From UBA1546 sp049302185 (GTDB lineage Bacteria > Nitrospirota > Thermodesulfovibrionia > Thermodesulfovibrionales > UBA1546): 64,000 nt of DNA. Of the stretch, positions 1-6,541 are shown piece by piece (position 1 is the stretch's first letter; each line of letters opens with the position of its first letter). The position numbers and the translations under genes are program-made. Location of the stretch: NCBI GenBank assembly GCA_049302185.1, contig JBAQLV010000013.1, forward strand, positions 124,001 to 188,000, written 5' to 3'. Below the pieces are notes generated by a model. It did no database searches. It saw nothing but the letters and a program-made list of their open reading frames with translations, and was not told where the DNA came from.

Positions 1-323
1 CACCTAAAGCTATGATTACGCGACTTCTATTATTGCACCGATGCACACCGGCGGCTTATCGCAGATGGACTGATGCATGGGAAGCAAACCTAAAGGAACA
101 TCCGCCAAAGCCCGGAGGCGGCATAGCAACACCTGCCGAGAAAGCTTTAAATAGAAACGGACGGTCTTTTTCACGACTTGTACTTGAGGCACTGACGCAT
201 GAACGTATTACAGCGGTTGAGGCGGCGAGATATCTTGAGTTGAACTATCCCCACATTGAGACGCTGCGGCGCAATCTTGCTATGGCACGGCAATTTGAGC
301 CTGTCACGGCTGGAACCGAGTAG
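1..323 (+). CDS. ImmA/IrrE-like regulator, C-terminal end (partial)
   Basis: The frame is open to the left edge of the window, so only the last ~107 residues are present; the ATG at 12 is internal to the open frame. The visible part has a helical segment that ends in a short helix-turn-helix-like stretch (ITAVEAARYLELNYPHIETL), as seen at the C-terminus of ImmA/IrrE-type XRE regulator-peptidases. It ends 3 bp before a DUF4411 gene, the usual partner of such regulators in a toxin-antitoxin-like pair. The HExxH peptidase motif would lie outside the window. Family assignment rests on the tail and the neighbour, so it is moderate. Confidence 0.55.
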   Translation, partial: PKAMITRLLLLHRCTPAAYRRWTDAWEANLKEHPPKPGGGIATPAEKALNRNGRSFSRLVLEALTHERITAVEAARYLELNYPHIETLRRNLAMARQFEPVTAGTE

Positions 324-326
324 GAC

Positions 327-800
327 ATGTATTCATTTGATACAAATATTTTCCTTGACTGGTGGGAGAGACGCTACCCGCCGGATATATTTCCAGCAGT
401 GCAGCGACACATTGAACGACTCGCAGGCGATGGTAAGCTCTATGCCCCTGAGGGTGTCTTGGGTGAAATACAACATATTGGATCGACAGAGCTAAAAGCA
501 TGGGCTAAACAATATCGCGGAGTATTCATTCCTCATGACCAACAGATTCAAACAGAAGCAAAGAATATCCAAACCCGATTCCCCGGATTCATTGACCCTA
601 ATGCTATTCACGACGAAGCAGATCGCTATGTGATAGCTTTGGCAAAAAGCAGGGGCTTTAGTGTAGTTACTCACGAAACGTCCGCAAAATCAAAAAGAAG
701 GCCGCCACGCTCGCACTATATCCCCGATGTATGCTCAGAACTCAGCATACAGTGCATCGAATTTGTTGAGCTTATGCGCCGAGAAAAGTGGTCCTTTTGA
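327..800 (+). CDS. DUF4411 PIN-like protein (putative toxin)
   Basis: A protein of 157 residues that begins MYSFDTNIFLDWW. The first acidic residue of a PIN fold is D5, and further acidic residues follow in DEADRYVIALA (about 93-103) and near the C-terminus (PDVCSEL). This layout matches the DUF4411 family, which is PIN-like and usually encoded directly after an ImmA/XRE regulator. The expected role is a ribonuclease toxin held by the upstream protein; that is inference from family and context. It starts 3 bp after the preceding stop, so the two are translationally linked. Confidence 0.65.
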   Translation: MYSFDTNIFLDWWERRYPPDIFPAVQRHIERLAGDGKLYAPEGVLGEIQHIGSTELKAWAKQYRGVFIPHDQQIQTEAKNIQTRFPGFIDPNAIHDEADRYVIALAKSRGFSVVTHETSAKSKRRPPRSHYIPDVCSELSIQCIEFVELMRREKWSF

Positions 801-805
801 AATAA

Positions 806-880
806 TCTCAAAAATGGTACAGGCATATCATCCCTCATGCAGAGGGCAGGGAGATTGAGATTGTGGAGGGAAAAAGATGA
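806..880 (+). pseudogene. 3' remnant of an unidentified gene (EIEIVEGKR tail)
   Basis: After the DUF4411 stop there is a short open stretch that ends EIEIVEGKR-stop, overlapping the next ATG. Almost the same codons recur at 1567-1596 at the end of another short frame. A tail of this type (YGLTPEEIEIVE) is common at the C-terminus of restriction-modification methylases, so both look like leftover 3' ends. No start or domain can be seen here. Confidence 0.25.
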
Positions 881-1202
881 AATCTGAAATATATTTCTCT
901 GTAAAAACACCTATAGGTATTGAAGTCAGAACTACCGTTCAGTATTGGGAATACCTTACTACATTACTACATTCAAACATCCAATAATGAGAAATAAGGA
1001 AGATATTGTAAAGTTTGTTTTGCAGATGCCTGATGAAATAAGACAAAGCAAAATGGATAAAGAAGTCTTTCTTTATTATAAGCAGTCTGATAAACTATAT
1101 TGTGTGGTTGTCAAGCATACAGAAAAGGAAGGTTTTTTAATAACTGCATATCCTGTTGATAAGGTAAAGGTAAAGGAAGGAGAAATTGTATGGACAAAGT
1201 AA
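877..1202 (+). pseudogene. DUF4258-like protein, split by an 8-bp tandem duplication
   Basis: Translation from the ATG at 877 gives MKSEIYFSVKTPIGIEV and runs in frame to YWEYLTT, then hits a stop at 985-987. The frame that continues the protein (FKHPIMRNKEDIVKF to GEIVWTK) is shifted. The cause is visible: ACTACATT occurs twice in tandem at 958-965 and 966-973; removing one copy joins the two halves into one protein of about 105 residues (EYLTTFKHPIMRNKED). The protein resembles small DUF4258-type toxin-like proteins that precede DUF2283 genes, as here. A sequencing or assembly duplication cannot be excluded. Confidence 0.6.
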
Positions 1203-1402
1203 AAGTTTATTACAACAATGAGTCAGATACAATGGACATCTGGTTCGGCAATCCCGAGGATGAAGTCGTATGTGAAGAGGCGGGAGAAGGCATTATCCTT
1301 AAAAAAGATAAAAATGGGAAGACTATAGGGATTGAAAAGCTATATGTAAGCAAAACTGTCGGTATTGACAGGCCTTTGCCTGTCGAATTAGTAGTTGCGT
1401 GA
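1190..1402 (+). CDS. DUF2283 family protein (putative antitoxin-like partner)
   Basis: A 70-residue protein, MDKVKVYYNNESDTMDIWFG, with the DUF2283 pattern: an N-terminal beta hairpin with the YxxxSDTMDIWF motif, then GEGIILKKDKNGKTIGIEKL. It overlaps the end of the DUF4258-like gene by 13 bp and has a good ribosome site (AAGGAGA) before its ATG. DUF2283 proteins are commonly paired with DUF4258 proteins in a toxin-antitoxin-like arrangement; biochemical function is unproven. It appears intact although its partner is split. Confidence 0.7.
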   Translation: MDKVKVYYNNESDTMDIWFGNPEDEVVCEEAGEGIILKKDKNGKTIGIEKLYVSKTVGIDRPLPVELVVA

Positions 1403-1596
1403 TAAATACCACGCTATCACCCTCGTCAACCAAATCCTTTCCGCCAAGCAACAACCCCCTTCATCCCCCTTTATTAAGTAAGGGGGAATTATCAAACGCC
1501 GACACTTCTGCCCTTGAACGCCAGATTGACGAAATGGTTTATAAACTCTACGGCCTCACGCCGGAAGAGATTGAGATTGTGGAGGAGAAAAGATAA
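1399..1596 (+). pseudogene. Remnant ORF: repeat element plus R-M-like C-terminal tail
   Basis: An open frame of 65 residues that starts inside the previous stop. Its middle is a repeat-encoded stretch (NNPLHPPLLSKGEL) from a palindrome at 1465-1486. Its last 27 residues (ALERQIDEMVYKLYGLTPEEIEIVE) look like the extreme C-terminus of a type IIG or Eco57I-like restriction-methylase. No catalytic motif is present. It is best read as a decayed 3' end into which a palindromic repeat has inserted. Confidence 0.4.
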
Positions 1597-1598
1597 CT

Positions 1599-1739
1599 AT
1601 GCAGATTAAATATTCAAGGCACATTGAAACAAGGCTTGCTTTAAGAAAAATTGAATATGACCTGCCAATGGCTGCAGAAGAAAAGGCAGCTTATGGAAAC
1701 AAACCAAAAAAGAAAAAGGGAAGACAATATTCTGAATGA
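1599..1739 (+). pseudogene. Truncated DUF4258-like N-terminus
   Basis: A 46-residue frame starting MQIKYSRHIETRLALRKIEYDLP, the typical start of a second DUF4258-like family (SRHxxxRLxLRKIEYDLP). After about 23 residues the similarity ends in a lysine-rich low-complexity tail and a stop. The rest of the domain is absent downstream, so this is a 5' stub. It starts 2 bp after the previous remnant. Confidence 0.35.
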
Positions 1740-1799
1740 GTTAAACAACGTATTGTGTTTTATTGAAAGATTCCGGAAAATATACCAATATTTTGGGGC

Positions 1800-1828
1800 T
1801 TGACAATATATCAGAAGTGATATAGTAT
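1800..1828 (+). promoter_or_regulatory. Promoter with palindromic operator of the TAC module
   Basis: TTGACA (1800-1805) is followed after 17 bp by TAGTAT (1823-1828). Between and over them lies a perfect inverted repeat, TATATCA-GAAG-TGATATA (1807-1824), as expected for autoregulation by the HigA-type antitoxin. The toxin ATG at 1827 overlaps the -10 box. A transcript from this promoter would therefore start inside the toxin frame, or the real promoter use is different. Confidence 0.6.
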
Positions 1829-2200
1829 GAAGATACCGAAACTGCCAGATAATGTTAAAGTGCATCCAAATGTATGGAGGGCAATCAAGGAAATTGCAGT
1901 CCTTGATAATGACAAGGCAGTGAAAATTATTCAACGAATATGCGGATTAGGGATCGATCCGATTCCTGTAAGTGGTGACTGCAAATCTGGCACTATTATA
2001 AGTATGAGAAAAAAGGAATCTTTGTAAAAAGCTTGAAATGTCTGGATATCTTAGACTATAGAATTTTTTATGCTTATAGAAAATCAGGTATGGTTTGCGT
2101 ATATTGCGTTGTCCCGAGAAATAACGATACCTATAAAGAAGATGCTTGGCATTATCAAATGGTAAAACTTCTTTACACTCAATGGAGGGAATGTCAATGA
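1827..2200 (+). pseudogene. higB: HigB/RelE-like toxin of a TAC module, frame split
   Basis: The first frame runs MKIPKLPDNVKVHPNVW to PVSGDCK and stops at 2025-2027. The rest (KKGIFVKSLKC, LDYRIFYAYRK, DAWHYQMVKLLYTQW) continues in the -1 frame to 2200. The order of elements, a helical start, a SGDxK strand and a DYRIFYAY strand, fits the RelE/HigB fold. The -1 frame already reads IWHYYKYEKKG from 1985, which looks more like real protein than the zero-frame SGTIISMRKK; this points to an indel near 1978-1986. However, the zero frame also carries A AAA AAG (2009-2015), the classic -1 slippery heptamer, which would fuse both halves. The stop overlaps the antitoxin ATG (ATGA). Confidence 0.6.
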
Positions 2201-2736
2201 GCTTGTCCCCTGAAAAGATTAAGTATAGTCCCACGCATGAATGGAGATGGCAAATACCTTCTGCGATAAGGTCAAAGTTTGACTTGGATGAGATATGCGA
2301 CACATGCGATTCAATTAAAGATACGGAAATTGTGCATTTAAAAACAGAAAATAAGAAACTGAAAAAACTTATGGAATTTTTGAGGAACGAAATTAAATCT
2401 TTGGAGTTAGAGACGGCTTTAACCGCAAAGGCTGTTCCGCTTGAGAGGCTGGTTAGCGAGGTAACGGCCACTCCAGAGGGTAAGGAGTCATGGGGAAAAG
2501 CCTGGAAAGAGCAGTTTGACGAATGGCAGGAGCTTGTAAAACAGGGCAAGATGAGCAAAATTAAATATTATAGACTGATGAATGGAATAGACCAGATAGC
2601 GCTTTCTAAAGAGCTTGGCACAGCGCAGCCGAATATAAGCAGAATCGAAAAACCCGGGTACAATGTGCCCACAAGAACATTAAAAAAACTTACTAAAATT
2701 TTTGGCGTAAAAATGGAGGATTTAATTGGAGACTGA
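2197..2736 (+). CDS. higA: HigA-like XRE antitoxin of a TAC module
   Basis: The start at 2197 is chosen because ATGA overlaps the toxin stop and GGAGG stands 8-9 bp upstream; an upstream in-frame ATG at 2146 lies inside the toxin. The product has 179 residues. An N-terminal region of ~45 residues is followed by a charged coiled-coil-like helix (KTENKKLKKLMEFLRNEIKSLE) and a C-terminal HTH_3 domain (about 120-179: DQIALSKELGTAQPNISRIE). In described TAC antitoxins the HTH comes first and a chaperone-addiction tail follows; here the HTH is at the very end, so any chaperone contact would have to lie in the N-terminal extension. The SecB-like gene begins 11 bp before this stop. Confidence 0.65.
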   Translation: MSLSPEKIKYSPTHEWRWQIPSAIRSKFDLDEICDTCDSIKDTEIVHLKTENKKLKKLMEFLRNEIKSLELETALTAKAVPLERLVSEVTATPEGKESWGKAWKEQFDEWQELVKQGKMSKIKYYRLMNGIDQIALSKELGTAQPNISRIEKPGYNVPTRTLKKLTKIFGVKMEDLIGD

Positions 2737-3127
2737 TACCGGCATTAATTTTATTTCCTTGGCATTGACCGAACTTAATTTTAAACTTAATCAAGATTTT
2801 AAACCTCCAAAGGATGGGCTTCCTGTGGATATTAGTTTTAAAGCGAAAAGCTCGTTCAGTTCTAACAAGAAAAATCTTTCTGTAGAGTTATCAATCGCTC
2901 TATTCTTGAAGGAAAAGAATCGCCCATTTTCCATGAAGGTAACTGTTGAGGGTGTTTTTGCTGGAACGGATTACCAGCAATTGAAAAAATTCTCAAAAGT
3001 ACATGCGATAGCCCACTTATTTCCATTTATCCGAGAGATTATAGGGAATACTACAATGAAAGCAAATATGCCGCCACTGCTTTTACCGCCGATTAATCTT
3101 TCTGCGATTCAAACAGAGAAAAATTAG
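2726..3127 (+). CDS. SecB-like chaperone of a TAC module
   Basis: A 133-residue SecB-fold protein. The first half is a run of beta strands (LTELNFKLN, VDISFKAKSSF, VELSIALFL, FSMKVTVEGVF). The end carries the SecB helix and loop signature HLFPFIREIIGNTT...PPLLLPPINL, where SecB has LFPYxREx...PxLxLxPVNF. It overlaps the antitoxin by 11 bp, which is the gene order toxin-antitoxin-SecB-like known from the Mycobacterium tuberculosis HigB1-HigA1-Rv1957 TAC system. The expected job is to bind nascent antitoxin and protect it. A general export SecB is the alternative, but the operon position argues against it. Confidence 0.75.
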   Translation: METDTGINFISLALTELNFKLNQDFKPPKDGLPVDISFKAKSSFSSNKKNLSVELSIALFLKEKNRPFSMKVTVEGVFAGTDYQQLKKFSKVHAIAHLFPFIREIIGNTTMKANMPPLLLPPINLSAIQTEKN

Positions 3128-3322
3128 GATTGCACGCCTGCCCAAAAAAGTTATTGGAGCGGGAAGGGTTTCTGGTCTGAATAAGCGTCTATCCTTGCCA
3201 TGAATAGCTTCTTAAATTTTCAGCGTTCTTCCATGAAGATAAAGACGGAGGCAGCAACTATAAACATATTCTCATGCGGATAAAATAGGGTATAATTAGA
3301 AAAATGTCGTTATGTGAGGTTG

Positions 3323-3490
3323 ATGGTGATTGCAGATAATAAAAGCAAGAGTTTGGTTGACAAGTCTCAGGCATATTTCTGGACAGATGAATGGCAGAAA
3401 GGCGAGAGAAAAGCTGAAGAAGCAAAGAAGAGAAAAGAGTTTAAGGATTTCAAAAATGTAAGAGATGCCATAAAATGGCTTAAAAAATGA
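3323..3490 (+). CDS. Small protein resembling an AbrB/MazE-type antitoxin C-terminus
   Basis: A 55-residue frame (start MVIADNKSKS, end AIKWLKK) with a GAGG-like ribosome site before the ATG. The centre (SQAYFWTDEWQKGERKAEE) is the toxin-wrapping segment seen at the C-terminus of SpoVT/AbrB-type antitoxins (AWFWTxEWQEGEREADED). The DNA-binding half is missing, so it is either a stand-alone short antitoxin or a truncated one. No toxin gene follows; the next gene is MTA phosphorylase. Confidence 0.5.
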   Translation: MVIADNKSKSLVDKSQAYFWTDEWQKGERKAEEAKKRKEFKDFKNVRDAIKWLKK

Positions 3491-3503
3491 CGGGAAGCAT
3501 ACA

Positions 3504-4283
3504 ATGATAGGCGTTATAGGCGGAAGCGGGGTTTACGAGATTGATGGAGTTGTCATCAAGGAGGACAAAAGAATCTCAACTCCTTTTGGTGATCCTTCCG
3601 ATTCTTACAGGATTGGCGAGATATCAGGAGTAGAGGTCGCATTTCTTCCAAGGCACGGTTCTCCGCACCATATTGCTCCGCATAAGATTAACTATAGGGC
3701 AAATATCTGGGGTTTCAGGGAACTCGGGGCAGAAAGGATTATCTCTATAAATGCTGTCGGCGGGATAAGGCGTAAGATGATTCCGGGAGCTATTGTTATT
3801 CTTAATCAGATTATTGACATGACAGCGGGCAGGGCATCAACATTTTATGATGAAGAAGAAATCGTGCATGTGGACTTTACCGAGCCGTATTGCCCTGAGT
3901 TGCGGACAGCATTACTCACGGCAGGTAAAAAGGCAGGCATTGCGCTTAAAGAGAATGCTGCTTATATATGCGTAAATGGTCCGAGGCTTGAGACTGCTGC
4001 GGAAATAAAGGCGTTTTCTTTGCTTGGTGCTGATGTGGTTGGGATGACAGGCATGCCTGAGGCATCTCTGGCAAGAGAACTTTCGATATGCTTTGCAGGG
4101 ATAGGGGTTGTCACAAATTATGCTGCCGGCATTTCAGGTAACAGGCTTACCACAACCGAGGTCATAAAAACAATGGCAGAATCCGCAGAAGTGGTGAAGA
4201 TTCTTTTAGAAAGGACATTTGTCAACATACCTCATACAAGAAACTGCGGATGCAAGGATGCCCTTGCGGATGCAAAGATGTGA
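3504..4283 (+). CDS. mtnP: S-methyl-5'-thioadenosine (or thioinosine) phosphorylase
   Basis: A cytosolic purine phosphorylase of 259 residues that splits methylthioadenosine to adenine and methylthioribose-1-phosphate in the methionine salvage route. The family signatures are visible: VIGGSGVYEI at the N-terminus, the phosphate-binding PRHGSPH, NAVGG, and the MTGMPEASLARE segment near residue 180. The base-contact region reads NYAAGIS, a form shared with bacterial methylthioinosine phosphorylases, so base preference is not certain. The C-terminus carries NCGCKD, a small Cys cluster. Length is normal. Confidence 0.85.
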   Translation: MIGVIGGSGVYEIDGVVIKEDKRISTPFGDPSDSYRIGEISGVEVAFLPRHGSPHHIAPHKINYRANIWGFRELGAERIISINAVGGIRRKMIPGAIVILNQIIDMTAGRASTFYDEEEIVHVDFTEPYCPELRTALLTAGKKAGIALKENAAYICVNGPRLETAAEIKAFSLLGADVVGMTGMPEASLARELSICFAGIGVVTNYAAGISGNRLTTTEVIKTMAESAEVVKILLERTFVNIPHTRNCGCKDALADAKM

Positions 4284-4301
4284 TACTATATAAAATTCCC
4301 C

Positions 4302-5669
4302 ATGGATACCATTCTTATAGTTGAAGACAGAGAATCAATGTCGGATATGCTTAAGGAGACCCTCAGAACTGAGGGCTACAGGACTATTACGGCAAAAGAC
4401 GGGCCGGAAGGCATAAAAAAAATAAAAGAAAACAGGATTGACCTTGTACTGACCGACCTTAAACTTCCCAGAAAAAACGGCATAGATATATTAATGGCCG
4501 CAAAGGAAGAGAATCCTTTAATGCCGGTAATTGTAATGACTGCCTTTGGGTCTGTTGAGACTGCTGTGCTTGCAATTAAAGAAGGCGCATTTGATTTTAT
4601 TACAAAGCCTTTTGATACCGACCATCTTCTTGTGCTTATGAAGAGGGCGCTTGAGACTCAAAGACTGATGACAGAGAATATGCTTATGAAAGAGGAGTTT
4701 TCATCACAACTCGGACTGCCGAGGATAATAGGCAAAAGCGAAAAAATATCAGAAGTTGCCCAGCAGATACAGAAGGTTGCGCCGAGCAAGACAACTGTGC
4801 TGATTCTCGGTGAAAGCGGGACAGGCAAGGAATTGTTCGCAAGGGCAATTCATTACCTTAGCCCGAGGAAAGAATATCCGTTTGTCCCTATAAACTGTGC
4901 TGCTATACCAAGGGAACTATTGGAGTCAGAACTTTTCGGGCATGAAAGGGGAGCATTTACAGGCGCTGATTTCAAAAAGATTGGCAAATTTGAACTGGCT
5001 GATAAAGGCACTGTATTTCTTGATGAGATAGGCGAGATGGATACCGCGCTTCAGGCTAAGCTTCTTAGGGTACTTCAGGAAGGGGAGATAGAAAGGCTCG
5101 GAAGCCTGAAAACGATAAAGATAGATGTAAGGGTTATCGCTGCAAGCAACCGGGATATTGAAAAGGCTGTTTCAGAAAAGGCATTCAGGGAAGACCTTTA
5201 CTACAGGCTGAGCGTATTCCCTGTCAGGATTCCTCTGCTCAGGGAAAGGGCCGAGGATATTCCTATGCTTGCAGAGTTTTTTCTTAACAAATACTGCGCC
5301 GAACTCAAGACGCCTTTGAAGAGTATCTCTGCCGAAGCCCTTGAAATGATGGTTGAGTATCCGTGGAAGGGGAATGTCAGAGAGCTTGAAAATACAATAG
5401 AGCGGGCAATAATATTATGCGACGGGAAAGCGATAATGCCTGAACATATATCACTGAGCCCTTTATCCTTTGAATCATACATGAAGAATCTCCCGATGGA
5501 CGGAGCGCTTGAGGATGCCGCAAGAGAGGCATTAAGGATTGCTGAAACGCAGAGAATAATAAAGGCGCTGAAAGAGACAAAGGGAAATAAAAGCAGGGCG
5601 GCAGAGATTCTGCAAGTGAGTTACAAAACGCTTTTAACAAAGATAAAAGAATATCATATAGAGGAATAG
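4302..5669 (+). CDS. NtrC-family sigma-54 response regulator
   Basis: A 455-residue three-domain regulator. The receiver domain (1-120) has the phospho-acceptor D52 in VLTDLKLP and K102 in FITKPFD. The AAA+ domain (about 140-370) has Walker A GESGTGKE (170-177), the sigma-54 contact loop GAFTGA (217-222) and the second ATP motif FLDEIGEM. A Fis-type HTH (NKSRAAEILQVSYKTLLTKI) closes the protein. It activates sigma-54 promoters after phosphorylation. No histidine kinase lies next to it, so it is an orphan regulator and its targets cannot be read from the window. It is 18 bp from mtnP and 30 bp from yebC. Confidence 0.92.
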   Translation: MDTILIVEDRESMSDMLKETLRTEGYRTITAKDGPEGIKKIKENRIDLVLTDLKLPRKNGIDILMAAKEENPLMPVIVMTAFGSVETAVLAIKEGAFDFITKPFDTDHLLVLMKRALETQRLMTENMLMKEEFSSQLGLPRIIGKSEKISEVAQQIQKVAPSKTTVLILGESGTGKELFARAIHYLSPRKEYPFVPINCAAIPRELLESELFGHERGAFTGADFKKIGKFELADKGTVFLDEIGEMDTALQAKLLRVLQEGEIERLGSLKTIKIDVRVIAASNRDIEKAVSEKAFREDLYYRLSVFPVRIPLLRERAEDIPMLAEFFLNKYCAELKTPLKSISAEALEMMVEYPWKGNVRELENTIERAIILCDGKAIMPEHISLSPLSFESYMKNLPMDGALEDAAREALRIAETQRIIKALKETKGNKSRAAEILQVSYKTLLTKIKEYHIEE

Positions 5670-5699
5670 AATCTTAAAAAAACAGACCGGAGGCTTATA

Positions 5700-6455
5700 A
5701 TGTCAGGACATTCCAAATGGTCTCAGATAAAACATAAAAAGGCTCATACGGACGCAAAAAGGGGCAGGGCCTTTACTAAGATCGTCAAAGAGATAGCGGT
5801 TGCGGCAAGGTTCGGAGGCGGTGACCCTGACGGCAATCCAAGATTGCGAACTGCCATAGAAAATGCAAAAGAAGTCAATATGCCCCACGACAATATTAAA
5901 AGGGCGATTATGAAGGGTACAGGCGAACTTCCCGGAGTTACATATGAGGAAATCATGTATGAAGGGTACGGCCCTTCCGGCGTTGCCTTAATGATTGAGG
6001 TCATGACTGATAACAAAAACAGAACCGTCCCGGAGATAAGACATGCAATGGCAAAACACGGCGGGAGCCTCGGCGAAACAGGCTGTGTTTCGTGGATATT
6101 CGATAAAAAGGGTTATATTCTGGTTAATAAGGCGAAGGCAACTGAAGACTCTTTAATGTCTGCTGCCCTTGATGCAGGGGCTGAGGATATGAAAAACGAC
6201 CCTGAGGAAGGAAACTTTGAGATAGTAACCGCACCGGAAGACTTCAATAATGTTAAAGCTGCGCTTGAGAAGGCAAATATTCCCGTTGAGTCAGCTGAAA
6301 TAACCATGCTCCCCAAAAACTATGTAGCGCTGGACGGAAAGGCGGCAGAGCAGATGATTAGGCTTATGGATGCGCTTGAGGATCATGACGATGTCCAGAA
6401 TGTATATGCAAATTTTGATATTCCTGACGAAGCCGCGGAGAACATCGGGAAGTGA
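5700..6455 (+). CDS. yebC: YebC/PmpR family protein
   Basis: A 251-residue protein starting MSGHSKWSQIKHKKAHTDAKRG, the invariant start of this family, with a GGAGG site upstream. The conserved YEGYGPSGVALMIE and NRTVPEIRHAMAKHGGSLGETGCVSWIF segments are intact. Members act as translation factors at proline-rich stalls (TACO1/YebC) and in some species as regulators. Length is normal. In many genomes yebC precedes ruvC, but here a helicase gene follows, so the usual context has been replaced. Confidence 0.93.
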   Translation: MSGHSKWSQIKHKKAHTDAKRGRAFTKIVKEIAVAARFGGGDPDGNPRLRTAIENAKEVNMPHDNIKRAIMKGTGELPGVTYEEIMYEGYGPSGVALMIEVMTDNKNRTVPEIRHAMAKHGGSLGETGCVSWIFDKKGYILVNKAKATEDSLMSAALDAGAEDMKNDPEEGNFEIVTAPEDFNNVKAALEKANIPVESAEITMLPKNYVALDGKAAEQMIRLMDALEDHDDVQNVYANFDIPDEAAENIGK

Positions 6456-6506
6456 TTAGGTTAAGTATCTTTGAGTCCAGAAAAGAATACTGTCCCGCAA
6501 TTTTTA

Positions 6507-6524
6507 ATCCCGAGTACTCGGGAT
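6507..6524. repeat. Perfect 18-bp palindrome upstream of the helicase gene
   Basis: ATCCCGAGTACTCGGGAT reads the same on both strands. Related CCCGA/TCGGG palindromes occur inside the helicase gene at 6825-6842 and 8406-8421, and elsewhere at 59067-59081. Confidence 0.8.
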
Positions 6525-6541
6525 GATATGCTTCCGCTACG

